Source of the DNA: Buxus sempervirens
Taxonomy: Eukaryota; Streptophyta; Magnoliopsida; Buxales; Buxaceae
DNA length: 64,000 nucleotides
Direction: 5' to 3'
Assembly (NCBI GenBank): GCA_947561395.2
Contig: OX387183.1
Span: forward strand, 41,522,901-41,586,900
Made by a program: the position numbers and the translations under genes. Each line of letters opens with the position of its first letter. Positions within the stretch are counted from its first letter, which is position 1. Positions 13,001-24,400 of this stretch are shown here, piece after piece. The notes under the pieces were generated by a model, which saw only the letters and a list, made by a program, of their open reading frames with translations, did no database searches and had not been told where the DNA came from.

Positions 13001-16000
13001 AAGCCTATTAAACATGTCATGAAAGATTTGACTGAGGATCGGAGAACATGACTGAATGTTCTTCCTAATCACCTCATTAATTCTTTGAGCACTGTCTTCC
13101 TTTATTACATCCTCATCACTCGATCCAAGTTATAAAAAATGGATTCCTTAAACAGAATCTTGGTGCTCAATATGTAACACTAAACAGTATCCTGGTGCTC
13201 AATATGTGCTACTAGCTATTTATTGGGGGAAAAAATGGTTTTCCTGACTATTGTCTCACCTGTATCCGTAATCTTATTAAATATGTATTACACTTAGAGG
13301 TGTTTTAGGATAGGAGAACATGCCTGAACGCACTTATTAGTCACCTCTTTAAGTCTTTGAGCAATGCCCTTCTTTATTATATCCTCATTATGAGTCCAGG
13401 CAAGGTATAAAAACTGATTATTTTAAACAATATCTTGATGCTTAAGTGTTGGTACTAGCTATCTATTGAGGGAAAAAAATCCATAATATTCGCCTACCTG
13501 TATCCATGCTCTTCTTAATTTTGCAGTTCACTTAGAGGCATTGAAAAAGCCTGAAGTCAAGGATCATAGAAAAAAAGGTTTATCAATGTTTTAAATGGTG
13601 CTAGATATAACTGGATGTAATCTTCCTGCTTTGATGAGGACTGGATCAACACTAAAATGCTTAAAGGATTTAAAGAATAACGGCCTTAATCCCTTCTTTA
13701 ATATTTAAACAAGAAATGAAGTTATATTGTCCATGTTCCTATTGTGTTCCCTTCAAAAAATGTTCATATTGTGTCCCTGGCAGTAAATAGCATGTGTTCT
13801 GAATCTAATTTGTTGAATAACAATGCAGATTCAGTACAGTAGGAAGAAAAAAATTATGCAACCATCTGTAGGAGTGCTGAATTTCTTCTAATTTATTAGA
13901 AATGGTCCAATGTTAAATGACTACGAAGGTGGGACATTGATATCAATTTAGATCTTTTCCTCTAGATCATTCTCTTCCCTTCTTATTCTAAAACTTTATT
14001 GGTTGGACTTCAAATGTAGATGATGTCTTAATCCACTTTCTGTAAAGGGTAGAAAGGCCACAATCTGCTTGGATGCACATGTATTGTGGCTGTTTTTGTT
14101 ATTTTTTTGTACATCTTTTTTTAGTTGTTTTGACCCTCAGTTGCATGTAACTATGCGCCTCATTGGTCTTTTATGCCAGCTTGTAATGGTTGTTGATGCA
14201 AGGGACCCATTATTCTACCGTTGCCCTGATCTTGAGGTATGCATCTCATAATTCACATATTTTCATTTACTGTCTGGTTTGAGAGTTAGAAGTAGCATGC
14301 TATAATCAATGGGACATTTACTGCAAATATGTTTCTTGTTATTGTTCAATGACATTGATTAGATTATAACATAGATTTTTTTTTTCCTGCTGATAATTCT
14401 AATGTAGAATTGGTTCCATCCTTAGAGCTTACACCGTTAAAAATGACATCTGGTGTTACTGATGCTTGTCGCTGAGTGAGTTTGATGGTCTTCTATTGTC
14501 AAGTTTGTTCAAGTCAAATGCTATCCATGCTTGTTTCAAGGTTTTTCACTGTGCCCTGTATATATATTGGGTTACAAAGGGCCTTCAAAGATGAGAGAAA
14601 CTGAAACTGCACATGCATGCAGTGGAAGTTCTTGTTGACATGCTTAAAGAAATCTGAATCTTTTTTGTCAGACATTATTTGTTACTTCAGTTGGGTTTTA
14701 TTTTGTCATGTGTTGTTATTATCATAGTATCATCCAGTTTGTGTATATCCCATATTTCCCCCCTCTTATATGAACAGTGGGTTATGCAAAAACTGCATAT
14801 GCTTACACCTAGGTTTGGGACAATAGTTGTAAAGTGGATCCTCGATTTCAGAAGATTATCAATTATATCCATGGTTACTCTTTCTTTCCATTTTCTATCA
14901 CTTGTTATGTCGGGGAATAGACTGGAACAAGTCCCTTTCATCCTGGTTGGATAGGTGAATGTATATTGACAGATTCCAATCACTAGGACTTGCTTTAAAA
15001 TATGTGATTACTTGCTTGTGGTCTTTCTTTCTGTATTTCGGTATGGAGATTGCTTGTCTTATAAATACCAGCATATTAGAAGGGAAAACCCAAACCCACA
15101 AATAAGCACATTAGGCATGTGAAAATGGGGTCTGATTAGCCCTCAAAAATTGGAAGGATTGCTTTAGAAAACGGGGAAAAAGAAAATGAAAGAAAAAGGG
15201 AACCACCACTTTCTCCCCTCAAAAGTTTATGAAATCATGAAATGGTGTTGATTCTCATAAGTAGGTTGATCCCTCTGACAGGTAGAACATGGGACAAAAG
15301 GTTAATTTTAGATCTCTTTTTTACTCCCAGGACTTCAGTTTTATTATCTCAATTTTATAGATGCTTAGGAACCTTTTGAGGATAAATTTATAAGTAGGCG
15401 TTTACATGGGGACTTACTTTATTTTATTCAAATTCTAAGGCATATGCACGGGAGATTGATGAGCACAAGAGGACATTGCTTCTCATTAATAAGGCAGATC
15501 TTTTACCATTTACTACAAGGTAAGAGAAGGTCCTATGTCTTTTCTCCATTTACAAATTAATACAGCCATAGAGTATTTGTACTGAATATCTTTCTGATCT
15601 TGGCTTCTGAAGGGAGAAGTGGGCAAAGTTTTTCCGCCTACAAGGTGTACTCTTTGTTTTCTGGTCCGCCAAAGCAGCTTCTGCAGATCTGGAAGGAAAA
15701 AAGTTTAACTATGAATGGGAGTCGCAAAACACCCAGCAAAAGTCAGATGACACAGATACAAAAATACATGGCAGAGAAGAGCTTCTGGCCCGCCTACAGG
15801 CTGAAGCAGAGGCCATAGTTGTGACGAGGAGGGAAACAGGTTCCAAGGGTGCTCGTTCTCTAGATAGCACGGGTGCTAGCAATCCTATATCAAAGCATGT
15901 TGTTGTGGGATTTGTGGGTTATCCTAACGTCGGGAAGAGCTCAACAATTAATGCTTTGGTTGGTGAGAAACGGACGGGCGTTACCTCCACCCCAGGAAAG

Positions 16001-16759
16001 ACAAAGCATTTCCAGACCCTGATTATATCCGATGAACTTATGCTATGTGACTGCCCTGGTTTAGTCTTCCCATCCTTTTCCAGTTCAAGGTATGAGATGA
16101 TTGCAGCAGGAGTTTTGCCTATTGATAGGATGACTGAACACAGAGAGGCAGTACAGGTTGTGGCCAATCGGGTTCCAAGGCATCTCATTGAGGAGGTCTA
16201 CAAAATTACCCTGCCCAAACCTAAGCCATATGAACCTCAGTCCAGATCCCCTCTTGCATCAGAACTTTTGAGGGTCTACTGTGCTTCTCGTGGGTACGTC
16301 GCCTCTAGTGGACTACCAGATGAAACCAGGGCCGCACGCCAGATTCTGAAGGACTACATTGATGGGAAGCTGTCACACTTTGAAATGCCTCCGGGGATGT
16401 CTAAGGAGGAAGATGGGGTGGTAGATGTTGCTGGGCCAAGCTTGTCTACCATGCATGGATCCACCATCCATGAATCAGATTCCTCTGATACTGAAGAGAA
16501 TCGAACTTCCGAATGTGAAAGCACACCCAATCTTGACATTGTGCTGAATGATCTCAATTCATTTGACATAGCTAATGGGTTAGCTTCAACCAAGGCCACC
16601 ATTGCTAAGGCTACCAAAACTGCTTCCCATAGAAGACACAGAAAGCCTCAAAGGAAAAAGGATCGTTCATGGAGAGTTGGAAATGATGGTGGTGATGGAA
16701 TGCCAGTTGTGAGGGTCTTTCAGAAGCCTGTGAATACAGGTCCAGTGAAGGCTGATTGA
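3806..16759 (+). CDS. LSG1: LSG1-type circularly permuted GTPase (7 exons, 595 aa)
   Basis: Large-subunit GTPase 1, which in yeast and plants releases the export adaptor NMD3 from pre-60S ribosomal subunits in the cytoplasm. Joining 3806..4026, 4932..5033, 5101..5187, 6521..6614, 14180..14236, 15440..15519 and 15613..16759 gives 1788 nt with no internal stop, close to the length of Arabidopsis LSG1-2 as I recall it. GTPase motifs are in permuted order: G4 NKAD at residues 204-207, G5-like FWSA at 230-233, then the P-loop GYPNVGKSS at 316-324 and G3 DCPG at 360-363. The N-terminus begins MGKNDKTGLGR, typical for the family. The C-terminus is acidic and then basic (a nuclear-type Arg/Lys cluster near residues 548-575). 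Intron 2 has a GC donor. Intron 4 is 7.6 kb and full of hAT elements. The 3' end carries an 87-bp tandem duplication. The start is the first family-like ATG. Confidence 0.95.
4932..5033 (+). CDS. LSG1: LSG1 exon 2
   Basis: Follows a CAG acceptor and completes codon 74 (Leu). It encodes the MTPEERREQQKKEEALHESS region and ends within the Arg codon before the Pro-Pro-Trp motif. The following donor must be GC (GCATGT); the nearby GT alternatives break the frame. Confidence 0.88.
5101..5187 (+). CDS. LSG1: LSG1 exon 3
   Basis: Begins after TTGCAG and encodes PPWNAGMSVEQLDANER and WRRSLAR. It is followed by a standard GTAAGA donor. Confidence 0.92.
5757..5996 (+). mobile_element. RTE-type LINE 3'-end fragment in LSG1 intron 3
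   Basis: A + strand frame with two stops reads VRNEYIQECLGV, then SRLRWFWHVK, then a CETILIE/ERSKWVRQRP-like tail. This matches the C-terminal end of plant RTE LINEs, and the larger RTE copy at 20.1-22.4 kb has [11 protein letters not shown] at the same place. It is a severely 5'-truncated dead copy. Confidence 0.7.
6521..6614 (+). CDS. LSG1: LSG1 exon 4
   Basis: Encodes LEENENLVLTPFEKNLDIWR and on to the LERSDL motif, one of the most conserved parts of the family. It is bounded by TCTCTAG and GTAAGA, and ends in phase 0. Confidence 0.93.
7145..8528 (-). mobile_element. Non-autonomous hAT transposon in LSG1 intron 4
   Basis: The ends are TAGGGCTGTAAAC at the left and, inverted, GTTGACAGCCCTA at the right. 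They are flanked by 8-bp near-identical target duplications TGACCAGT (7137..7144) and TCACCAGT (8529..8536), diagnostic of hAT. Both subterminal regions are packed with GAGCCGAGC/GCTCGGCTC-type motifs, the usual transposase-binding arrays of hAT elements. The centre keeps only the C-terminal part of a transposase on the - strand, so this is an internal-deletion derivative that would need transposase from elsewhere. Confidence 0.88.
7842..8046 (-). pseudogene. hAT transposase C-terminal dimerisation (hATC) remnant
   Basis: On the - strand the frame reads ARDISSVPLSTVASESAFST, then GGRVVDQRRSSWAPETIEAL and CATDWLRS. This is the hATC dimerisation domain found at the C-terminus of plant hAT transposases. 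The catalytic region and BED finger are absent. It lies inside the hAT element, in transposon-sense orientation. Confidence 0.88.
8529..9802. other. LSG1 intron 4 sequence, possible L1 remnant
   Basis: No intact feature. A short - strand stretch at about 8890..9020 reads SFWIERDKRFFQDKQAAQLI, which resembles the region after the zf-RVT domain of plant L1 elements, but flanking frames are broken and I could not extend it. Confidence 0.3.
9803..10179. mobile_element. hAT-type MITE, 377 bp
   Basis: Terminal inverted repeats TAGGGATGGCAATGG (left) and CCATTGCCATCCTA (right) enclose non-coding AT-rich sequence. The 8-bp flanks AAACAATT and CAACCATT match at six of eight positions, consistent with an old hAT target duplication. 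TIRs of the TAGGGATGGCAA type are common in plant hAT MITEs. It lies in LSG1 intron 4. Confidence 0.75.
10631..11377. mobile_element. hAT-like non-autonomous element, 747 bp
   Basis: Left end TAGGGGTGTCAATGGG; right end is the inverted CCCGTTGAAACCCCTA. Flanking 8-mers TGTACAAC (10623..10630) and AATACAAC (11378..11385) match at six of eight positions. Subterminal sequences are rich in CGGGTA and GAACCG motifs. No transposase is visible. It is the third hAT-type insertion in this intron. Confidence 0.7.
12125..12500. mobile_element. MITE-like long inverted repeat
   Basis: The left arm (about 12125..12210) and right arm (about 12412..12500) are imperfect reverse complements: CTGCAAGTACCTCCC against GGGAGGTATTTGCAG-type sequence, and GAAATGACACTAACCTCCCT against its complement. 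The centre is AT-rich. The motif style resembles the Mutator-type MITE at 33488..33919, but exact ends and target duplication could not be set. Confidence 0.55.
13030..13490. repeat. Two divergent direct repeats in LSG1 intron 4
   Basis: Blocks at about 13035..13225 and 13305..13470 share, in order, GGAGAACATG, a TTTGAGCA(A/C)TG motif, a TTTATTA(C/T)ATCCTCAT motif, and a GGTGCTCAATATGT/TACTAGCTAT-type end. The first block has its own internal short duplication of the GGTGCTCAATATGT motif. I found no protein family match on either strand. Confidence 0.5.
14180..14236 (+). CDS. LSG1: LSG1 exon 5
   Basis: A 57-nt exon encoding LVMVVDARDPLFYRCPDLE, the first part of the permuted G domain. The acceptor is TGCCAG and the donor is GTATGC. 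It lies 7.6 kb from exon 4. Confidence 0.93.
15440..15519 (+). CDS. LSG1: LSG1 exon 6 (G4 motif)
   Basis: Encodes AYAREIDEHKRTLLLINKAD and on to TTR, including the guanine-specificity motif NKAD. The acceptor is TTCTAAG and the donor is GTAAGA. Confidence 0.93.
15613..16759 (+). CDS. LSG1: LSG1 exon 7 (P-loop, G3, C-terminus)
   Basis: The 1147-nt last exon starts EKWAKFFRLQG, carries the P-loop, the TPGKTKHFQT block, DCPG and the basic tail, and ends at TGA 16757..16759. The frame is continuous with exon 6 through a split Arg codon. The in-frame part before 15821 is clearly coding. Confidence 0.94.
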
Positions 16760-16848
16760 GGAGTTGGAAATGATGGTGGTGATGGAATGCCAGTTGTGAG
16801 GGTCTTTCAGAAGCCTGTGAATACAGGTCCGGAGAAGGCTGATTGAGG
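16675..16848 (+). repeat. 87-bp tandem duplication spanning the LSG1 stop codon
   Basis: Units 16675..16761 and 16762..16848 begin AGTTGGAAATGATGG and differ at about two positions by eye (near the GGTCCAGTG/GGTCCGGAG motif). The period is 87 bases, a multiple of three. The first unit contains the native TGA at 16757..16759; the second lies in the 3' UTR with its own in-frame TGA at 16844..16846. Confidence 0.95.
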
Positions 16849-18283
16849 CTGCCCTTAATAATAAGGTGACCATGAGGCATCCTTGTCAGAAGTGCTGTCT
16901 GGTTACCTATCAATTTAAGGTAAGAGAATTATGTTCTCTCTAATGTTGTATAGTTTGAGTTTTTTTATGTATTTACGGTGGTTTCATTGCTTTTTCGTTT
17001 TGACAACCTGCATCTTAGAGGTTGAATGTAGCCTTCCTGGAGGCAAAAAAAAAAAAGGAGAATGCAAGTAATCAATCAAAATGTTTAGAACAGATGCTCA
17101 TAGTTATACACTTGAAATTAGTTGATTAATATCCTGTATGACAGTCTTGCTCTGGTAATCGCCTTGTCTAGTGTTTATCAACTCAAATTTGTTCACCACT
17201 TTGGATGGGAAGCCATATATTCTAGTTGTATGGCTTCAACAAGTATCTTCTGTTGGCATGACCTTGGATCATCTTGGATTATGTTGTTAAAGGAGCTGTC
17301 ATTTCTTGTTAGAAGCAACAGAGAACTGGGAGAGGTGTGTTCTCAGCAAATCAGCATTGTTTTGACATTAAAGTGAGATGACCAACTAAAAGTGATCATC
17401 ATCTGGACAGCATGACGATGGCAGTATTTCCCCCTCCGCCATTGATGAAAGGTGCAGTGGTAACATTCATCACCACAAAAACCAGAACGCAATGTGGTTG
17501 GATATGCAAGTTGAACCGGTTTGATTTTGTTCTGGTTGGTTCTATGAACCAATTCTGAGGGTGGTAAGATGCTATTACTATTGGATCCTCTAACACGGTT
17601 GATCCAATCCAAACGATAAGAAAACCTATTATAGAATTACAGCTCACCATCGTTTTCTTCTTATAACTATTTTTTGGCTCCCTATGTTATTGTTTTGCTT
17701 TTGAAATTAAAAAAACACAAAGTACCTTTGAAAAGCAAAAGCAACTTTTAGTTATATGGTATTGCTTAATTAAGCACTTAATTTTCAACCAATGACATAT
17801 TAAAGTACTTGAAAATAAGTGCTTAATTATAAAAAAAAATTGCTTTAATAAGTCATAAGTTGAAATTGAGTGCTTAATTAAGCAATCCTAGACACAGCCT
17901 TAATGATTTGTGAAATACATTTTAGCTTCCTAATTTAAGCAATAAAGCGATTTTTTTACTTTTAAAGAGGAGCAACAAATTATTTATCCCTACTAAATGC
18001 AAATAACTCTATTTTTACCTTCTATTTTCCCAAAATCTTAAGAAAAATGTAACTTTACTCTTTCCCTTAAAAAAAATCCAAACCAAGCCTTATCTTACAT
18101 GCATTCAAGTGAGCTTGTGTAGAAACAACTGGTATAGTTCTCAACAAGAAAATAATCTTCTAAACCAGCTTACAACAAAAAGGTTAAGAAGCGAGTGTTC
18201 TATTTGCAAAACTATGGCAGCCATTTCAAAAACTGGCAGCAGTTGAGATCCCACTTAGAATCAGAAAAACGAAATCAGATGAT
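16849..18283. other. Intergenic spacer between convergent genes
   Basis: Contains the LSG1 3' UTR, with a possible GTAAGAG donor at 16920 suggesting a 3' UTR intron, and the end of the TATDN1 transcript. The only other structure is the small inverted repeat at 17761..17886. No gene was recognised. Confidence 0.5.
17761..17886. repeat. Small inverted repeat (hairpin, MITE-like)
   Basis: The left arm starts ATTGCTTAATTAAGCACTTA and the right arm is its imperfect complement ending TGCTTAATTAAGCAAT. Arms are about 28 bp with a spacer of about 70 bases. It may be a deletion-derived MITE; no target duplication could be assigned. Confidence 0.55.
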
Positions 18284-18289
18284 TTTATT
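18284..18289 (-). terminator. Poly(A) signal AATAAA for TATDN1
   Basis: A perfect AATAAA on the - strand, about 130 bases past the TATDN1 stop codon, in a T/A-rich 3' UTR. Confidence 0.55.
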
Positions 18290-18418
18290 GACTATCAAAT
18301 AAAAGAAAATTGATATCATTCAGAAAATTTCCACTACCACAGACTTCAATTGTGATGGTATTTGCAGCTCAAAAGGAGCAGGGCATTGCTTCATTGTGTA
18401 AAAAAAGAAGACAGTTAT

Positions 18419-18488
18419 TCACTGGTTGTCATTACCAGTTGCAAGAAGAGCATCTGCTGCAGAATCCAAATCTTGAGGAAAGAAAACC
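18419..18488 (-). CDS. TATDN1: TATDN1 exon 12 and stop
   Basis: Encodes [20 protein letters not shown], then Asn-Gln and TGA. The acceptor is TTTGCAG. Confidence 0.92.
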
Positions 18489-21400
18489 CTGCAAAATCAA
18501 AAGATGTCTTGCTCAACAGAATTGTCATATCTACAATGACTTGGAAACAGAACCACAAAGACAGTAAAAAGACTCAGCAACAGGCTTTTTCCTTGAAAGT
18601 ATTTCTTGAATGTAAAGAAGGGAGACAAAAGAACAAGAAAGAAGGAACAAGGAAAAATGAAAGAAAAAGACAAGAAATTCTTGAGGATGAGCCCTGTCAA
18701 CAATACTAACTCTCAGCTACAAAATGGCAGCCTTTTTTTTTCCCCTGTCGCCCCCAAAAAAAAAGGAATGGAAAGAACTTGATACCCTACTAGAAAATTC
18801 ACCTGCAAGTGTTGTGGTACAAAGTCTTGCTCAAATTATCCATGTTGACAACATCTTTACAGCCAGCCACTACCTCAAGTACTTGCCTGGAGAAGAACAT
18901 ATTTTTCAACAACATAAAATAACCTAAGAAATTCAAAAGGAAAATTTATTCAAGAACACATATCAGAGCTTTTCCAATCTAAAGGTCTGGAAAGACAAAC
19001 AGAAGCTCAGTTAAAAAAATTCCAAGGTGGAACCTCAGCAATTTGAATCCTTCAATAGAACAAAAAGTAAAAATAATAATAAGATTCAAGATGAAATTAG
19101 AAACAAGGTATGACAACACAGAAAACATAAATGTCAAGACAGAATAACTCATTAAGCATATGGTCGAGTCAAGACCCATTTTACAGCCATATGAACCCAT
19201 AGGTTGTAATGTGGAACAATTAACTGTGTCAGCAATTTTCAAATAGTTGATTCTTGCCTCATGTCTCCATTGGGCTTCACATCCTTTTAAAGTAGAGATT
19301 CAACAAATAGCAACAAAATCAATATCACCAACTAGCTTAGGAAAATGACTTTCCACAATCCCCAAACACTGTTTGAATTGAGGATCATGCACCCATCTAA
19401 AACCTTAATGGGTTTCTTACCTTGGTTGACAAACAGTCCTAAGATTTACAAGTTTTCAATAAGGAAATCAGCTATAGCCTTCTTCCTGTATAACAGCTAG
19501 CCACATAGCCTCCCAGCCAAAAAAGATTATATAGTGATCAAGTTTGCATTGTTCCATTTGATCAAGTGAATATAGCTTGATTAAATGAAAGTTCAACGAT
19601 ATCATTACACTGGCAAATCTAGTGGATCTGACCAAGAAGCAAAAATTTCCTGCTGCTTTCTTTCCAAAAGGAAATATGATCATTTCAAAGTTTTCTATAA
19701 CTCAAAAGCAATCTGAAACCAACTAGGAAAAAAAAAACTAGCTCCTCACAAAATTATTCCATCAGGCTGTTGTACCTTGGCCCAGAAACAATTGTAAATG
19801 CCCAAGAGAAGTAGTCTGAATAACGCCTGAAGTCAAATAAATAGAGAATAGCCAATAAAACAGTCCACCAGTGACACGACAGACATGTCCCACAAAACTG
19901 AGACACCCTAGACAGTTCTACTGACACTAAGATAGTCAGCAGGCTGCTGCACTTCCATAATACCTTCAGAACTCTCCAATCCACATTTTTTCTATAACTT
20001 GTCTCCGGAAGGAATGCCATCGACAGTTTTGACATCCTCCAACATTTAACAAGAAACCATATGGAAAGGGAATAAGGCTGAGGAGGTTGATGAGGATAAA
20101 CTTTGGTATACAAGGAAAGGTAATAATAAAAATGGGGTGGGAATAATGGTAGATAAAAATATGAAATATAATGTTGTTAGCGCTAGGAGAATTAGTGATA
20201 GAATAATCTTTGCTTAAGTTAGTCATAGTTCAAGAAGATGTAAATGTTATTAGCACCTATGCTCCTCAAGTTTAGATAAAAATGGGGAAGAAATGGATGG
20301 GTTGATACAAGGCATACCTGAAAGTGAAAGACTATTTATAGGAGGGGATTAAAATGGTCATGTAGGAGAGGTTATAATAGAATCCATAGAGGAAGAGGCT
20401 TTGGTCAAAGGAATGAGATGGGAAGATCAGTCCTTGAGTTTGTAATGGCCTATGACCTTGCTATGGCAAATATCTTTTTCCAAAAGAGAATTGAACATTT
20501 GGTGACTTTTAAAAAGTGGATCAAATTGGAGTCAAATTGACTTTTTCCTTCTTAGAAAGATTGAACTAGCTACTTGTAGAGATTGCAAGGTTATTCCAAG
20601 CGGGAGTTTAGTTTCACAACGTAGGTTAATGGTGATGGATATTTGTCTTAAAAAGTGGAAGAAAAACAAATATATTAAAGCAAACCCAAAAATAAAATGG
20701 TGGACGTTGAAAGGAGAGAATCCAGTAAATTTTAAGAACCTAGGTCAGGTTAGATGTATCAAAAGTGAAAATTCAAGAACTTTGGTAAAAAAATAAGAAG
20801 ATTAAAGAAAGGTGAAAAGAATATTTTATGAAACCATTAAATGGAGACTATACACAAAGATCTGGATTCTACATGATGACAGCAATAATGGAAGTTAAGA
20901 ACAAACATACATTCATAGAGTTCGAGTTATAGAAGTTAAAGATGCTCTAGTCAAAGTGAGAATAGGAAAGGCCTTGGGCCCAGATGGCATCCCTATAGAG
21001 TTGTGGAAGTGCATGAGAGATATTGGTATATTTTTGTTTACTAAATTATTTAATGAAATTTTAAGGATTGGGAAATGCCAAATGCTTGGAGGATTAGTAC
21101 AATAATTCCAATATATAAGAATAAAGGAGATGTACATGAGAGTGCAAATTATCGTGGAATTAAACTTATGAGACACTATGAAATTGTAGGAAAGAGTGAT
21201 TGAATATGGATTAAGGCTAATAACTAGAGTGACAGAAAACCAATTTGGATTTATGCTGGAAGATCTACTATGGAAGCTATATTTTTACTAATACAGTTAA
21301 TAGAAAAGTTTAGAGAAAAGAAGCAAGATTTACATATGGTTTTCATTTTTAGAAAAAGCTTTTGATAGGGTTCCAAGAGAACTAATTTGGTGGACTTTGT

Positions 21401-24400
21401 ATAAAAAAGGAGTATCAATGAAATATATTTATGTAATGAAGGATATGTAAGAGGCAGCCTTAACTAATGTGAAAATTGTTGGCGACGAGAACTGATTTCT
21501 GACCAGATAAGGGTCAGCTATCAGCCCTTATCTTTTCGCCTTAGTTATGGAAGATTACATGCCTTGGTGTATATTATTTTCAGATTATGTAGTATTGGTG
21601 GGACACACTAGAGAAGAAGTAAATATGAAGCTAGAATTATGGAGACATGCCTTAGAATCAAAGGGTTTTAAATTAAAATAAGCCATGTGAAGACTGAATA
21701 TATGAAATGCCATTTTAATACAAATAACAATATAATTAATGAAACTATTAGAATTGACAATCAGGATATCCCTTTAAGTAATAAGTTCAAATATCTTAAA
21801 TAAATGGTAAAAAAAGATGGAGAAATTGATGAAGATGTTGCACATAGGATTAGAGCTGGTTGGCTTAAGTGCAGGGGTGCTTCTAGGGTTTTGTGTAATA
21901 AGTGTGTTCTACTTAACTTAAAGGTCAAGTTCTATAAGATAGCAATTGCATCGGCTATGTTGTATGGGGCAAAATGTTGGACAGCAAAGAACAAAATGTT
22001 CAAAAGATATGTGTTACCGAGATGAGGATGCCAAGATGGACTTGTGGCAAAACTAAGATAAAATAAGAAATAAAGACATTCGAAAGTGATTAGGCATAGC
22101 GTGCATTAAGAATAAAATGGAGGAGAGTAAGTTAAGATGGTTTGGTCATATGAAATGGAGACCAAGAGATGCACTTACAAGAAGGTGTGAGAATATGCAC
22201 ATTGAAGGACCTAAGCAAGTAAGAGGTAGACCTAAAAAGACATGGATGGAATCTATAAAACAAGACTTACAAAAAAGTAGATTAACTGAAAATATGATTT
22301 TTGATAGAGCGGGATGGAAAGACAAGAATCGTGTCGCCAACCCCACTACGGTGGGAATTGGCTGATTATGATGCCTACATTGTAGAAGCAAGGCAAATGA
22401 ACCACAGCATGTAAATGAAATTTATAACATGAGTAATCCAATTAGTTCAAAATTTAGAGTTCAGCATGTACAAGATGCAGCTATGTTGGTTAACATCATA
22501 AGTCCACAAGTACAACAATTCTGGGTATTGTTGAGGGCAAGACAAGCATATGTATAAACAAACATTCTTCATTTTCCACAAATTATATAATAAACATTCA
22601 AAATAATATTATATTAATCTGAAGATTAATTAGAAAATAATTAATTTCCAAAACTTTAAAAAAAAAATCAATTTACAAAAGATGAACTATCAACAAATGA
22701 AGTCATCTTGTAAGGAAACAAAATAAAGCATGCTTGCTTACCTAACTAAACAAGGTTCATTGCGGCCTTTAACTAGGCATTCATGATCGTACTTCTCTTT
22801 CTTCTTTGAAGACCAGACAGATTTTACAAATTTAATTCCAGCATGGGTATTCTTTATTTCGCAATATGGTGAATCTGTTTCAATCATCATCCTTTCAACA
22901 GGAATGCCCCTTACAACATCAAGATTCTCAGCTGTCTTCAGCGAGCAGCCATTTAAACCTGTTTATTATCACAAAAATAAGAATAAACATCATGTGCTTG
23001 ATCTGAAACAAAACCACAAAAAAAAAGTACAAGAAAAGCCTGACTAAATTCCAAACAAAAACAAGGATTCTTGGGTTTGCCAGGTAAGAGTGAAGAGTTC
23101 AAAGGTTAGGCATGCCATGCAGATCATATAGAGCCATGCAGATCATGTAGACATTATTTTCAAGCAGTATCCAGGTTAAACTTGCAATAACCACAAGGAA
23201 ACCCTATGCTCATAACCGTGCCACCATTCTATCTTGACCTAGCATATCAGCTCATAATATATCATAAACTCAATGAGTTGGACAGCAAATACGAAGGTGG
23301 AAAATCCTATGCTTAACTCATTTCAAGGCAACATCTAGACTGACACCAGGCTGATGTAGGATTCATTTTTATGTTAAGTTCTTGATTGTCAAGGAAATTT
23401 CAGTGCCAGCAGCAATGTGAAAAAAGTCAAATGTTCAAATTTAAGGAAATCGTGTAGCCAGCTGCACAGCCAGAAGGGTAAGTTGCTTCTTCATATAATA
23501 CCCTGAAAAGGACAGTTCCTTCTTCATATCATACCCTGACAAGGACTGAGAACAAATCATAGTTCCATAGGTTGTGACCAACATGGCTAAGGCTTGTTCC
23601 AGGACCTGGAGAAATAATGCCGTTCTCGGCATTCATAATCAGTCTTCAACCTCAAAACAGGCCAAAATGTTGAGCTTTCTGAGCCAACTCTTTTCTCTGG
23701 TTTCACTGATTTCCCAGGCCCCATTCCCTTCTCTCAAAACTCTGAGGAAGAAACCACAATCACCACGTAAACCTAGATATCATTCACATCTGCATGACAA
23801 CCTATTTATGTAGACACTTATGTCACTCACTTTATCCCACTCCCAGAGAACTCCCAAGGAATAATCAAAATCCACTACAAAGATTGTACACAAACAGAAG
23901 CTGGAACAGGAAACCATTTCAGGAAATCTAGCAATGCATAATGATGTGTTGTAGAAAAACAAAGTAAGATGATCGCAACTGCCAATTCTAGTGGAAACTG
24001 ATGGTTGGTAGGCATGGCAAAAAGTTCACCCCCAGAAAATAAATGAATCAAATAAAAGAGGTAGGAAGAAGAAAACAGCAACTTTGATACACAGTGGGTT
24101 AAGTTTTGTAAATATTTTGTTGTAAGAAGGAATAAATAAGTGCCTTAAACAAAAATTTAGGCTCCTAGATTGACCTTTAGAGATAAATATAAGCATTACT
24201 TTCAAAAATAAATAGAAAGCTCTTCTGGTATTGCTCAAGGTTGACTTCTGTACCATAATTCTCATTAATAAAGATATAATAGAATCTCTAATTACTCATC
24301 AGAAATAAGATAAATAAGTATTCACCTATATATAGATTACTGAATCCTAAGAGCTTATCACGATCTTCTGCACTACCAGTAAATGAATGCGCAACCCCAG

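Larger units (their letters stand above)
11378..14179. other. Remainder of LSG1 intron 4
   Basis: Outside the inverted repeat at 12.1-12.5 kb and the direct repeats at 13.0-13.5 kb, this part of the intron has no recognisable gene. Short open frames close to exon 5 are shadows or random. Confidence 0.4.

Noticed and set aside
16611..16913. 100-codon - strand frame with His-rich repeats
   Set aside because: Antisense shadow of the duplicated LSG1 tail.
18310..18709. Two + strand frames of 85 and 115 codons
   Set aside because: Antisense to the last TATDN1 exon and its 3' region; no family similarity.
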